This document shows positions 1-12,700 of a stretch of DNA of 64,000 nt, in pieces. The first letter of the stretch is position 1. Each line of letters opens with the position of its first letter. A program made the translations under genes and the position numbers. The notes beneath the pieces are model-generated. The model saw only the letters and a list, made by a program, of their open reading frames with translations, was not told the DNA's origin and made no database searches. Location: contig JAQQWL010000003.1 of NCBI GenBank assembly GCA_038363925.1, positions 496,001 through 560,000 on the forward strand, written 5' to 3'. Origin of the DNA: Apiospora phragmitis. Its lineage: Eukaryota > Ascomycota > Sordariomycetes > Amphisphaeriales > Apiosporaceae.

Positions 1-303
1 GGCAGGGGGGGGCCAGGGCTCCACAGGGTTTTCCACCCAGTCCGGGGGTAATAAGCGGCGGTAGCTAGAAGGAGGCATGTCCGAGAGGAATGATCGCAGA
101 TCATCTGGTCGAGGTTGATACAATGTCCATCCTTGCAGCTGGAGTACTCCAGCGGCGGTGTCAACCGATTCCACGATGAGGTGAAGCCGAAACAAGACAG
201 CGTTCATGCCGTAGTAGCCAAGCGCATCGTCGAGCCATACGACGCATGGGATATTGTTGCCTTCAAGGACCCGGTATGCTTCGTATCGCGCGGTGTCGCC
301 CAT
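1..303 (-). CDS. Unknown protein, partial (runs off left edge)
   Basis: An open frame of 101 codons starts at an ATG at 303-301 and stays open to the window edge, so only the N-terminal part is visible. It begins MGDTARYEAYRVLEG, contains an acidic/aromatic stretch (WLDDALGYYG) and ends in a proline-rich run. The amino-acid composition is protein-like, and the pattern recalls small fungal proteins that describe a nucleotidyltransferase-like fold, but I cannot name the family with confidence. An intron further in cannot be excluded. No signal peptide or membrane segment is visible. Confidence 0.5.
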   Translation of the reverse strand, partial: MGDTARYEAYRVLEGNNIPCVVWLDDALGYYGMNAVLFRLHLIVESVDTAAGVLQLQGWTLYQPRPDDLRSFLSDMPPSSYRRLLPPDWVENPVEPWPPPA

Positions 304-752
304 TGTGCATGGAATGAGATGTCCAGTGCAAAAATGTAGAAGATGATATATTTTTTCCCCGTTTGAAGGTCGACTCCTACGTTGATTCGAGGATGTTGCA
401 GCAAGGAGTTTTAGGGTTGGAAATTGTTTGGCTGGAACGAACATTGCACTCCCTTCTATTTTGCACAGTCACATTCATTACCGCTTGTATTCCTCCACCG
501 GCCCCATTTCTGACTTTGAGGTGTGGCGTTTCTCGATTAAACAAACAGTCATCCACGTGGTGTTAGTCAACTACAGTCAGGGGCCGCTCTCGGGGCCGCT
601 TTCGACTTCGGCAGCATTTTCTAAGTATATATAACTGGCTGGTGTGCTCATTGTCTCATTCGCTCAGTGCTATCAACTATCGTATTCAAAACCTTCACCA
701 TATTCCCCATACCTTGCTGAACCAACAAGCACCTCAAAGCATACACTACACC
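304..752. other. Intergenic, divergent promoter region
   Basis: Lies between a minus-strand start (303) and a plus-strand start (753). Apart from the TATA-like element listed separately, I see no gene or RNA. Confidence 0.5.
626..634 (+). promoter_or_regulatory. TATA-like box
   Basis: The sequence TATATATAA lies about 120 nt upstream of the ATG at 753 and fits a core promoter for the small gene that follows. This is inferred from the motif only. Confidence 0.4.
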
Positions 753-1159
753 ATGTCAGACCCTGCCACGGCATCCCCTCCGACCAACACCATCAACAGG
801 ACCTCTCTTCCCCCGAGAACTCCTCTGACGCATCTTCCACGCCATGGAGCTTTCTCTCGGGGTTCTTCCGGACTCCGGCGCAGGAATGGCTGGACGGGCT
901 CCCGAAAGACGCCAAGGGGTTTGAGGACCTGGTGTGGGCTGACGAGGATGACGGAAGGTTGCCGACCGACAACGATCTGCTGGACTTCCTGGTAGATGAT
1001 TACTGGGTCTACATAGGCACCAGAGCCGAGCTTAGGGAAAAGGAGAGGCAAATGGAGATGCTGCTTAGAAAAAGCAAGGAAATAAGAGGCGCAAGAGATG
1101 TAGGAGGTATTGGATTGGAGACCAAGCTATGCAATAGACACAAGCTATGTGAGTCCTGA
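753..1159 (+). pseudogene. Small unknown protein with one frame change
   Basis: The ATG at 753 opens a frame (MSDPAT...) that soon loses protein character. From about 770 the neighbouring frame reads as a plausible acidic protein: a Ser-rich stretch, then PWSFLSGFFRTPAQEWLDGL, an Asp-rich segment and a charged C-terminal helix (LREKERQMEMLLRKSKE). It ends at the stop at 1157-1159. Losing or gaining one base near 767-772 joins the two parts into roughly 135 residues. The C-terminal tail could instead contain an unrecognised intron. No family is recognised. The break may be real or a sequence error. Confidence 0.35.
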
Positions 1160-2312
1160 AAAGAGACCAGGGGACTTACAAGGGCGTGATTCACAGCTAT
1201 CCCAGCTTATTTCAGGGGTAAATCGGTCTGAGCTAGCAGATCGATTACACAGGCCCACTTGGATACTCTCTGCTCTTTGCTATAGATATAGGGGCATCTG
1301 CCTAGGAACATCATTTGTGTATCGTGCACAGTGTGATAATCGAGGAATGTATACATAAGAGCATATCATACCAGTAGTGATTTTTCAGAGTAACTTAACT
1401 ATACTCCAAGTGAACAAAGGAAGGCGCCTAAGCAGGCTAGTCGCAGCAGATCGGCGGAGCAAAAATAACCTGCATGTTCGATTTCATTTACTTGGAGCCT
1501 GGCAGATACTAATTATCTGGGCATCTTTCACATTGCTGACCAGATCAATGTACCTGTAAGACCCTAAAGATTCGTGTGCAGCTGTGTATATGCGTAGACA
1601 ATGTCCCTGTTGTCCATTCCCTGGGCTTGTTCTTGCAGGTGCATATGACCTCTATGAACACGTCGCGAGAAGGAGGTAAGACTGAGCAGCAGTTAAGCAA
1701 AAGCATCGTCCCTCGAGGTAGTAGAACAGGTGAGGCTGTCCGGTCCCAGCCGATCGTTGCCTATACATTGCGGGTCCGAGCGGTGCCATGCCCGCCACGG
1801 GAGAAGCAAGCAGCTCTGCCCCCCGCAGGCAGGCCGGTATTATGCGGGTAGGCAGGTAGGGACAACTGAGTAATCACCGAAAGGGGCGAGAGCGACTGAC
1901 GGAATAACGAAATTGGTGAGCGCAATCAACGCTCGATTGTTCCCCGCAGGTGGATGTACTTGTTGGAATGAACGGAATAAAAGAAAGGGGTGCGTGTAAA
2001 GTGGTTGATCGCGGTGAGGTGCACATAAAGCGGGTATTGTGCTCATGGCAGGAAAGAGGCCCTTGTTAGAGGGGCGGCAGCTCCGTGCGATGTCGTCGCA
2101 CCCAAAAGAGGGTTAGTATTGTCGACGGCGATGTCATACCAGTTCGGAGGGGTGCTTGCTACCTCAAGCGACAACAAGGTCGATGGTTTTTGACCTGTAA
2201 GCAAATTTCAGCCGAAACAACACCTAACCACCCAAGCATCGCCATCCTACTCGAACCAACCAATGTAAGAACCAATCTGTTTTCTCGCAGACCATTAACT
2301 GATCTAGTCAAG
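1160..2312. other. Intergenic, nothing recognised
   Basis: Short open frames in all phases lack protein character, and I found no RNA gene or repeat of note. Confidence 0.4.
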
Positions 2313-2867
2313 ATGACCGAACAATCAATTGAGTCTTAGCACGTCGGCCTCGCCCTCACCTACGCCATCGCCCTCGTCATGCTCACCGCGATGGTCTGTG
2401 CCATGCACTATTTTCACGGCGACCACCCTGACAACAGCGACGAGCCCGAGGGCCACACGCCTCGTTTCCACCGGCTCGCATTTGGCCGCTGGCACTCGAT
2501 CCGCCGCCTCTCCGGCGACACCATCGTGGGGGATGAAGAGACCGGCGAGGACTTCTCGGGCGACACCCTCGTGAACGAGGAGGAGACGGAAGAGGACGAG
2601 GGCAGCCACTCTGGTGGTGTTGCCGATGACAATAAGATTGGCACGGACCACAACGACCACGGCGGCGATGACCCCAACAAACGCCCGGGACGCGATCAAC
2701 CATCGGCGGGTGTTCGCTACGTACACGGCCCGTGCGCTCGGTAGCACGGCCCACGAGCGACACCGCCGCTTCCGAGAGGAGATTCGACGAGGATTGAGCG
2801 GATATGGAGATGGGGTCAGTTTGCTGGAGAGAGATGATGACATGCTTACAAGCGTCAAATCAGGGTG
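2313..2867 (+). pseudogene. Small single-pass membrane protein, interrupted
   Basis: The ATG at 2313 opens MTEQSIES and is followed by an in-frame TAG at 2337-2339. The same frame then continues with a clear hydrophobic segment (LALTYAIALVMLTAMV) and a long acidic tail rich in Asp, Glu, His and Gly, ending at 2744. A second frame (+1) reads a basic C-terminal segment (HERHRRFREEIRRGLSGYGDG) to a stop at 2865-2867, as if one base had been lost near 2650-2740. The intact protein would have a short N-terminus, one membrane helix, an acidic middle and a basic end. Alternatively translation starts at the ATG at 2379. No family is recognised. Confidence 0.35.
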
Positions 2868-4118
2868 ATTCAATGAGCTAGTTCATTCAGTTCAGGGCCA
2901 GTGCGCACCAATTCGATACAAGTTGCAACCATCACATCTCAATCTTGGGTTTGGGGAATAAAGTGATTGAATTGCCTTGTTTATGTAATAACCAAAGACG
3001 AGGCGTCGGTCTGTGTGGTTGATTCGAAGCCGATATCCGATCTTGTCGTGGTTTCTCGTGGTGGTGCGGGCTCATCTCCGTCTGATCGTTTGGACAGATC
3101 AAGCTTGAATCCAAGCTCCAACATAAGGATCTGTGCCTCATTGATGACGGGACCGGGATCATTGGATCATCGTTCAGGAACGACGAACCCAAATATGTTT
3201 GCGCGCGCGTGATGGACGCTTCGATGGCGGAATTGGCATCGACCATCTGATCCCATCAATGCAAGACATGTCGAAGATTGGATAGGAATGATAGGAACGA
3301 CAGGAACGAGTCAGAGCTATTGAAGGTTGAAGGAAGACTAACACCAAGATGTAACATCACGTGATCCTCAGCATACCCGTCGCTAGGATACTTTCCAGCT
3401 TGGCATTGAATGTTCTGGGTCATCATCCGAATGCGAAACGTCCCACCATTTCGACCCCTCCTCCACTCTCCCTCGTCTCCTCCCCTGCCTCTTCACATGC
3501 CGTTTCCGGGACTTGTCCACTGCGACCTGGCTGAGGCGATTGGCGTCTCAGGATCGTCCTTGACCAACCACAGCTGGGAAGGGAAGATCAGGATCTGAGA
3601 TGTGCGCAATTGCTAGGTAAGGTGCGCCCGCGCGTGGTCTGTCCCTTTCCGTTGCAGCAAGCTTCGCAATCGGACGGATCTCGCCCATATTTTCCAAGAT
3701 TGGGCACTGCTTTCCTGTTTTTGCTTCGCAGTAGCCCTGCAGTAGCTTATCTGCGCCAGCCTCAAAGTTCATCCCAGCCCGGCACAGGCCTGATCATCTG
3801 ATGAATTGAGGAGAGGAAAGCGAGAGATGGGATCCCCGCCTGCCCGCCCGCCAAAAGTAGGGGAAGTTGCGATATATGCGACGCCGTTATTGTCTAGCAT
3901 CATGTATCCATCCGCGGACCCAGTAGATCAGGGGACCAAGTGGTTTCGTTCGATTGTTTCTTCTTCTCACGTCACACTCGTCGTTCAGTCCGGCCTTTCT
4001 TTTTTCGCATTCTTCTTTCATTCTAGATCTACTACTGCATACGTCGATTCGATAGAGCAGTCGACGATTCAAGCGAACGATACTACATATACCCCACATC
4101 ACGCATACACACATCACG
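2868..4118. other. Intergenic, upstream region of the KES1-like gene
   Basis: The last 250 nt are CT-rich, as in many fungal promoters and 5' leaders. An upstream ATG frame (from 3902) overlaps the KES1 start, but it has no coding character. Nothing else is recognised. Confidence 0.4.
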
Positions 4119-5607
4119 ATGTCGTTGACGACAGCACCTACGAAATGCATGGATGAGAAGAAGGGCCAGGAGCAGACCAAGTCGGCCTGGTTCCAATTTC
4201 TCAAGGTACGTCCCAAGCCCATATGCTTTTATTTGGCGACGAGCGAGTTGGCCGACTAACCGGTGTGTATTACAGTCCGTCATTACCTTCAAGGGCGACC
4301 TGACCTCCCTGACCGCGCCGCCCTTCCTGCTCGCCCCGACCAGCATCATCGAGTACTCGGCGTACTGGGCAGAACATCCCAAGCTCTTCATCGCGCCCGC
4401 GCTCGAGGCCGACCCGGAGCTGCGCGCCCTCAAGGTGCTGCAGTGGTTCCTCAGCACGCTGCGCGAGCAGCACGCCAGCAAAGACGAGCAGGGTCGGCGC
4501 AAGAAGCTGAAGCCGCTCAACCCCTTCCTCGGAGAGATCTTCCTAGGCCGGTGGGTTGACGAGTCCGCGGGCGTGACCGAGCTCGTCAGCGAGCAGGTGT
4601 CGCACCATCCGCCCAAGACGGCGTACAAGATCTTTAACAAGGCGAACGGCATTAGTGTAAGTGTGCCACCTACCTACCTACCTACCTACCTACCTACCCA
4701 TCACCTTCCAAGACCAATTGCAGCGAACCCTACTTCTATGGTAAACCCAAACTGACATGTGATTCTCTTACAGCTCGAAGGCCACGTCGCGCCCAAGGCG
4801 TACTTTTCCACCACCATCAACATCGAGCGCAAGGGCCACGGCGTGCTGCACATCGACCGCCATGACGAGGACCACCTGATCACCATGCCCAAGGTGCACG
4901 TCGAGGGCATCATGACATTCCAGATCGCGCCCGAGCTGAGCGGCGTCTCCTACATCCACAGCAGCTCCGGCTACGTGTCGCGCATCGAGTACGCGAGCAA
5001 AGGCTGGCTGCTCAAGGGCAAGAGCAACTCGTTCGTCGCGACCCTGTCGAAAGCCTCCGAGCCGTCCAAGCCGCTTTACACACTCGAGGGCCAGTGGAAC
5101 AAGTCGTACACGATCAAGAAGGGCGGCGACAAGAGCAAACCGACAGCGGCGGTCGACCTCGCGGGCCTGCGCCGCACGCCCCTGACGATCGCGCCCCTCT
5201 ATCAGCAGCACCCGCTCGAGTCACGTCGGGCGTGGCGCGCTGTCGTAGAGGCGATCGAGGCGAACGACATCCTCGCGGTTGGGCGAGAGAAGGGCGCGAT
5301 CGAGAACGCACAGCGGCAGCTGCGGCGCGAGGAGCAAGCTGACGGCCGCGTCTGGCCGCGGCGCTTCTTCCGCGAAGTCCGTGATTCCGAGGATCCGGTG
5401 CTGGCGCGTTTTGCCGATGACGCGGCGGCGCTCCAGCCCGCCTTCGAGGGCGGCGCCAGCAACGACGAGGGCATGAGCTGGAAGTTCGACGAGGACAAGT
5501 ATTGCCGGACGTTTCAAAATGCGGCGGAGGGGGTCAAGAGCCCCACGCATACGAGGTTCGATTCGGGGATCGGTATGCTTGATGACGAGATTAGGGTCGG
5601 GGCTTAG
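4119..5607 (+). CDS. KES1: Oxysterol-binding protein, KES1/OSH4 type
   Basis: Lipid transfer protein of the OSBP-related family. Kes1/Osh4 exchanges ergosterol for PI4P between ER and Golgi membranes (family knowledge). Three exons, 4119-4205, 4276-4656 and 4774-5607, give 433 residues, almost exactly the size of yeast Kes1, with no PH or ankyrin domain. The family fingerprint EQVSHHPP lies near residues 137-144, preceded by LNPFLGEIFLGRW. The N-terminus (SAWFQFLKSV) fits the lid helix. Introns of 70 and 117 nt have GTACGT and GTAAGT donors and keep the frame. Intron 2 carries a CTAC tetranucleotide run. The gene is intact, and its stop faces the stop of the sugar transporter 318 bp away. Confidence 0.93.
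4668..4698 (+). repeat. (CTAC)n microsatellite in KES1 intron 2
   Basis: About seven tandem CTAC units lie just downstream of the intron 2 donor, inside the spliced-out sequence. Confidence 0.85.
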
Positions 5608-5925
5608 AGGAATAAATAAGGAAAATATGTGCTGTGTTGCGCCGGTGGTTTCAGGGGTCGGGTCAGGGTAATGCGTAACGGCCGACACAGGATTACGGGA
5701 TGTCTAGACGACATTTCCAAGGCGGGTTCGGGGTTCAGATTGGGTTAGGCAATTAGATGTTGATACTTGTGATTATGGCATGGCGTTCAGGTATCCTCAC
5801 TGGTAATTGACTTTTTTCAACGTCTACAATTTAATGGTGATATATAGATATTCAAGATATATATACAGATGACTACACAACTATATGATAGAACGTGACC
5901 ACAACAATCCAAAACTTTTCGATCT
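5608..5925. other. Intergenic between convergent stops
   Basis: AT-rich 3' flanking sequence of two converging genes. No distinct terminator was identified. Confidence 0.5.
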
Positions 5926-7763
5926 TTATACCCTTTCCCCTGCTTCTTTACTAGGAGGAACACCCGCGTGGGCCGGCGAACGAACCTCATCATCATCCAC
6001 CACCAATTCCGTCCCAGCCTCCCGCCGGATACGCGCAATCTCCTCGGGCGGCGGCGCCACCCACTTGGCCGACTTGGTAGGCGGGACGTGCTCGACGTAC
6101 ATGGTGTCGATCTCCTCGAGGGTGCGGCCCTGGCCCTCGAGCACGAAGAAGTAGACCAACAAACCGCCAAGCACGTTGCAGGCGGCAAACACGTAACCGT
6201 ACCGGAAGTCGATGGCCGAAGTGATGAAGGGCGTGAAGAAGGCAATCAAAAAGTTCCAGGTCCAGTTGCTCGCTGTCGCGAGCGCCATGGCGCGGGCGCG
6301 GTAGCGGCTCGGGTAGATCTCGGCGATGAGGGTCCAGACCATGGGGCCCCAAGTGGTGGCGTAGCCCAAGATAAAAAGGCAGGCGAACACAATCAGTATA
6401 ATGCCGGCTTGGGGCGTGGTCTCGGGGTGGTCGCGGTCGAGCTGGAAGTGGCCGACCGAGGCGAAGACCATGAAGCAGATGAACATCCAGACGCTGCCGG
6501 TGATGAGCGACTTGCGGCGGCCGTAGTGCTCGACCAGGTAGAGGCCGATGAAGGTGACGGCGAAGTTGATGCCGTTGAGGATCATCTGGGTGACGAAGGA
6601 GCTGATCTGGACGGAGCGGAAGATGGTCTGTGGAATCGAGAGGTGTCAGCAATTTTATTGCATGTCAGTCAAGCAATGTGAGGCGGCTTACCGTTCCATA
6701 GTAAAAGAAGTAGTTCGCGCCCGTCAGCTGTTGGAACATCTGGAGCAGCATGCCCAGCGCGATGCGGTATGACATGCGCGGGCCCTTGAACATGTCGACG
6801 ATCTCCCGCACGATCCCCTTCTTCACTTTGGACTCGGCCCGCAGCTTGCTGCCAATCTCCTCCATCTGGACGTGGACGGCGTAGTGGTTGGCGGGGGCGC
6901 CGTAGACGCGCATGAGGGTGCGGCGCGCCTCCTCGATGCGGCCGCGGCGGTAGTCGAACCGCGGCGTCTCGCTGAAGAGGAGGATGCCAAGCCCGAGTAT
7001 CAGGGTCCAGATCCAGCCCAACCCAATAATGATGCGCCACGAGGCCGAGCTGTCGCGTTGGTGGATGTAGGTGCCGTAATTAAAACAGGCGGCCAGGAAG
7101 ATGCCGAGCGTGATGAAGAGCTGGTACGTGCAGACGAGGGCGCCGCGGATCCACGGCGGCGCCGTCTCGGCTTGGTACATGGGCACCAGCAAACTCAACG
7201 CGCCGACGCCAAAGCCGGCCACGAGCCGGCCCGCCATGATCTGCTCCCAGGCCGTCGAGGCGGCGACCTGGACGACGAAGCCGACCGAGACGACGATGGT
7301 CCAGAGGCAGATGGACCAGCGCCGCCCGATGCGGTCGGCGACGGGCGCCGCGATGAGGGCGCCGACGAGGGTGCCGATGGACAGCAGGCCGACGATGAGG
7401 CCGGACCGCGTGTTGCTGAAACCCAGCTCGCCGTTGGGCGGCTGCGGGGAGCCGAACCGCTCCAAGAAGTTGGGCATTTCCAAGAACCCGCTGATTTGGC
7501 CCGTGTCGTAACTAAGAAGAGCAGGTCGGTTAGCACATCTTGGTCATAGTCAATCCCTAATCGGCCGCGGCTTACCCGAAAATCAAGCCACCCATCGAGA
7601 CGAGGGCGCCCATGGCGATGGACCGTCCCGTCAGGCGCCTCAGCGGCCTGTAGTCGAGAGTGTCGGCTTTGGATGGGCCATCGATGTGGCTCGATGCCTT
7701 TTCCGGCTCGTTCTTGTCAACGTTGACATGGTCGAACGTGACATGCGTGCTCATGCCCAACAT
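5926..7763 (-). CDS. MFS sugar transporter (hexose transporter type)
   Basis: Twelve-helix plasma-membrane sugar porter of the major facilitator superfamily. Exons 7763-7576, 7511-6692 and 6627-5926 give 569 residues (566 if the next ATG at 7754 is used). Family signatures are visible: FGYDTGQISGF in helix 1 across the first splice site, RIGRR after helix 2, an SETPRFDYRRGR version of the PESPR motif before the central loop, and QQLTGANYFFYYGT in helix 7. Both introns are 64 nt. The layout resembles fungal hexose transporters and glucose sensors of the HXT/RCO-3 group. No long C-terminal sensor tail is present, so transport is more likely than sensing. The substrate cannot be fixed from sequence. 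Confidence 0.88.
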
Positions 7764-9729
7764 GAAGGGCAATCAGCGCTCTAGGCGATTTGTTTAACTT
7801 CGACTAATTGGGCCGGTTTATGGGAGGTGAAGACCTGAGAAGTGCCATGCAGGAGAGAGACGAAGGATCGTGACGACAGACATCGTTCAGTTCTTATAGA
7901 TTGGCTAAGAAGGGGAAATGGTCAGCTCATGCGCACTTCTTTCGTCATGCAGTCGCAAGTTTCGGGCATTTTACCAGATCCAAGCCATGGAGCTGGGACC
8001 GGTGCAGGGTTTGGCTCCCATCGGGCTTGACTCTCTCCACCAAAATCCCATCCCATCCTCTCTCTGTACGGGCTGAGATATGCCAGGCTAACAGGGCGGG
8101 GATCGGCGGCCGAGTCATTTTTATGAAGGGCAATGCAGGGGAACATGTTTCCAAGGTGCATTTGCAACCCCTAGCAACCGCCAGTCCGAAGAGAAGCTTA
8201 TCCACCGACAAGCTTTGAGGCGTCGGGAGCGCGTCATCGGTTTTGCAGGTTGGGAGACTACTCAGACTAGGTTAGGAGTCCGGAGAAGTCGGGGTCCCCA
8301 GGAACGATGGGCCGTGAGTGGTGCATGTCCCAAACGAAAAGTCATCCGCCCGGATCCGCCGCGCCCTGGTCGATATTCCCCCATACGTCATCTCCTCCAA
8401 CTCCAGACATGTCTGGGGGAACCAGCTCCATAGATAAGCATGGTGCTACCCCAGAACCCGACTCTCTTTTCCATGCGTAGCAAAAGTCCAGTTGCAGATC
8501 CGCGGGATTTTGTTTATTCTTTTGGGGACATTCGGTCCGTTTCAGGATCGTCGCCACCGCTGTCAGTAAGCAGTATTGGCACATGAGCATTGCTGGACTA
8601 CTCAGTACTGCAGTCTTGAGTCAATCCACCTCGATGATGTCGCTACACGGTACGGCTGGCTTCGGCTATTGCGCTCGGTCGTTTCGCGGCACTTGAAGCA
8701 GATTGGTAAAACATAAGCCCGAGTAAGGGATATGTCCCTAATCCATGCCACTGACTGGTTTACTTCCGACCTCTTTTTCGAGGAAGACACTCCTCGCCCA
8801 GTAGCCCAGTGTTTGATGGGGAAGTGGGGGAATTGGAGGAAATTGGAGCTCTTGATTCTCAACCCCGCGCGAAGCGGGAAGCGGGAAACCTGGAGTGAGT
8901 GTGGGGGACATTTCCCCAGCGCTTTGGCTGGTCGCAATCGTTATCTCAATTAGTCCTGAAACCAATACCTTGATGCTTCGCAAGCCGATTGAGAAGAAAA
9001 AAAGGAAAAAAGGAAACCGTGATATAGAATCCTGTGGTTATTATTACGGCCTCGAGGGAAAGGGTCAGCATTGCCCGTGATTTAAACGGAAGGAGAAACG
9101 CATGGTTGATCCAACTCGCAAGGCCCAATTGAAATAAATACCCACTGGCGTAGCTTTCCCCAATTCCACAAAATGGGGGATGAGCTGGGGGACCCCTCAG
9201 CCCCTTAAACGAGTTCGCTAACCTGACCAAAGACTCAATCACCTGCGCATCCTCACGGCACAATTAATCTCTCTCCTCGCGTATGCGCTAGGCACGGTCG
9301 GGTTCTTGGTTCAAGCTTTTGGGTTGTTGTAACTGTACACAATAAATTCTGCGCTGTGTGCAGTGGAGAAGAAGGAGACCGCTGCTGCTTGCAAAGCCCT
9401 GATCCTGTCGCTCTTCATCATTGCCGGCGACACGCGGGTAAGGAAAGAACCCAGAATGCAGGAAAACATTTGGTATTGTCAGCTACTATAACACTACACC
9501 GAAAAAAAACCTCTTCTTCACAGTCGAGAGCAATGAATAGGCTGTTTGTGGGAGTCGAAACATTATTTTGGACTTGTCGCCAGCTTTCCTGTATTGATCA
9601 CGATCCCCTCGGTCTAATAAGTGTCTCGCCCATCTCCTCGAGCCAAGCGCGGCCAGTTGTGCTAAGAGTACTTACCCTCTCGTCTCCGGCATTGGGGCAT
9701 ATACGCTCAATAACGATGCCCGCGGCATA
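7764..9729. other. Intergenic, upstream of the transporter
   Basis: Nearly 2 kb without a convincing coding frame. It holds several GTGGGG/CTGGGG elements, which are not more frequent than chance predicts. A purine-rich run lies near 8994-9020. Confidence 0.4.
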
Positions 9730-12700
9730 TTATCTCGTAGGATCGTCCTCGGCCGTGTCGGATACGTTCTCTGAGGAGCATGCCTGGCTACCACGGCTGG
9801 GTGTGGAGTGTCCGTCGGTATCTGAAGGCCGGGGCTCTTCAGGGTTGGCATTTTCTATAATATCGAGCCACGTGAATAATCCTTCAAATCTGGCCCAGTG
9901 CATCAACGTGGTATCGTATGGTTTATCTTCGCTCAGACAAAGCCAGCGCTTCCATAACTTTCCGTTGTCTTCTAAAAGCGCCCGGATTATCTCAAAGGAG
10001 TCAGCACCATAGTGTTGGGCCTCATAGGCGTGGAAGCTGAACCCCGATATACTGTAGTTAATGATGTCCGGATAGTCCGGTAAGACACAAACACTGAAAT
10101 CGCCAGTAGACGCCACGGTAAGGGCAGGTTCATGAACAACCTCTTTGGTAACAGGAGAAGCATTTTTGTCTTCGGAGTCACGACAAGACAGAAGTTGTAA
10201 GCGAAATTGTCTTTGTGCGTTCTCTGACGACAAGCCCTCGGTTATAGATAAGTAGCGGGATAGATCGGTCTCAGACCCAAGGTCAGTTGGGCTTTTGGCC
10301 GCTGTTTCCATCCCATGCGCGTCATCAGGGGTGTCATCAGGGACTGGGATCGCAAGCCGCCGACTTCCATGTGAACTTGCAGACGTGAAACTTCGCACAC
10401 TGTCGCCCCTTCTAATCCGTGATCGCTTCGTTGAACACCCCTGATCTGTGTCTTCGTATGAGCTTATGTAGGTCTCGGGATGCCCTAGCTGGAATCTGGC
10501 ATCCACTAGTTCATCCAGCTCCCGAACAGCGATGATATCTAGGCATGTATCCATGATGTCCAAATGGCAGCGCCCGAGCTCGTCGTTGTCTCTGGGTTTC
10601 TTGAAAAACTCCGCAACAGAGCCGTGGATCACAGACACAAATCTGGTATCTCCCTCTTCCGATTCTAGTGATCCAGCGCGACCGCCAAGAGATGTACGAT
10701 CGTTCTGTGATTTCCCGCCAGCGGAGATCACTCCCGCACCCATCGAATGAGATGATGGATTTTCCAGGACCCGCACTAAGCCCATGGAAAGATTACATAT
10801 CAGGTCAGCTAGATCTTCGTCATCTGTTGCCCAGTACTCTGACCTCCGGCATTGAGAAAGCGAATGCGGTACTAGATGGTGAGGTTCTGAGCGGCGAAGA
10901 ACTGGGAGGAGGTATCGCCATTCTCTTAACGTAAGACGTCTGGTGAATACGGCCCACTGGAGTACTCGTAATGGCCATCCCGGGTTTTCCGCATTCGTGA
11001 CCAAACTGTCGTAGAGACTCGATAGATAATTAGGGACATTTTTGAGCAGCCTCTTCAAATGGAAAATACCTCTTTTTCCTTTCACAATATCTTTGACCAA
11101 GCAATCCGTGGCCAACACGACCCATAAGAAGATGCCAAATGAGAGTTCTTGGCTGTCCTCTTTGATAACCTTGAATTCATCTTCACCGCGACGTTGATAT
11201 CTCTGCAATTTCTTGTCGAGATATTGTCGAATGTCTGACCCGTTCTCTAACTCGGCCACGATATATGAGCAGCCTTGAAGGGTTAAAGCGCTGAGGTGTC
11301 TAGTTGTAAGACACAATCTTAATCTAACACTATCCTTGAGAATTAAATCGTGGAAAAAATTGATAAGCCAAAGGTTGTTGTCTTCACTTCCGCATTCGTC
11401 CATTGCGTCAATCAGAATGATAGTTTGCTGGGAACCGTCTGCGAAAAGCCCCTTGATCATCTGTGCGAGCTGAATTTGGTTCCAGACAACAGACTTGTGC
11501 TGATTATCCGCCAGCCTCCATCGGTGCCATTTGATAGCCTTGGCCATCGCCCGACGATCCTGGGGCAACAGTTGACAAAGTAATGACCTCAATAGACCCA
11601 AAGGGCTCCGCAGCAGTTGATTTTGTGCTTGAGAATTGAAGAAAAATGATGCCAATCGTATGTGATTGAATTGCTCTTCTGCGGATAACTTCTGGAGCAC
11701 ATTCCTTATCGCGGTAGTCTTTCCCTCGCCAGGAGCACCTTTGATCCATAGGATTGGCTGGGTGTTAGGACCGGGGTTTCCATTGCACTAGTCAAGATAA
11801 GTGTTATGTTTGTCAAGCCGGTCGCAGTGCCTGTTGGTGCTCAACGGCTCGCACGCCTCACGCATGTCTGGAAATGATAATGACTGAAGGAGAAGCACTA
11901 GCATGATGTTAGCTATGGATAGAAGACAAGTTACATGTGATGTGACTTACGTTCTTGTTCGTGGGTATCGACAGGCAGCATCCTACCCTGAAGCCCATCG
12001 GCCCTCGAGGGGTTGTTAGGACCACCGTCGAGACTGAAACTGCAAATATCAGCAATTTCGGCCAGTATCTTGATAAGATTAGGATCCCTAGGCCCGGAAA
12101 AGAGACAAATTTCTCGTTGGTTCGCATTGAGGACCTCGGCTTGTTCACGTTCATCGCCAAGCGATGAAGAAATATCAACAATCTTATTGTCCAATCCACC
12201 AAGTCTTGTCCCCTTGAGCCCCTGACCCTCTTGAAATGTTTTGACCCTGAAAGTATACTTGTTCCAGATGGCGGAGAATGCATCTTGCGATCTCTGTAAG
12301 TCCGAGGCTCCCAGGCCGAGGGCGGTCAGTAGATTCGGGCTGGTGTCGAAACCAAGGGAGCTCACAACCTTGGAAACGCTTTCTCCCAACTGCGCCCATT
12401 GGCTGCCTCTGTGTGGAGTACCTAAGAAGACAACAGCCGCCGTGGACTTAACGACGGCCTTGACACGAGCATCACTGGAACTTTGTGACAGTGACAACAT
12501 CTCTTTGGTGACGATACCACCTAAGGAATGCGCGACAAGATCATAGGCCTAGGAGCGGAACTCTGTCTGCTCAAGCCGTATAGAAGATCTTTTCCGTGTT
12601 GATAGACGGTGTTCTTGTTGGCTCGCCCTTTGAATCCTTTGGTAGTATGGCTATCGTAGCCCCAGTCGAGACTCGGGCCTCGGAGCAAAACTCGGGCAGT

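Noticed and set aside
2325..2873. 182-codon minus-strand frame opposite the small membrane protein.
   Set aside because: It is the reverse-frame shadow of the acidic plus-strand protein, with the Val/Ala/Arg bias typical of such shadows.
3806..4156. Upstream frame overlapping the KES1-like start.
   Set aside because: Low-complexity leader translation; the KES1 exon explains the start, and nothing supports a separate product.
8290..9205. Seven GTGGGG/CTGGGG/CTGGAG elements upstream of the sugar transporter, resembling CreA sites (SYGGRG).
   Set aside because: On both strands this motif is expected about once per 256 bp, so the count is near chance.
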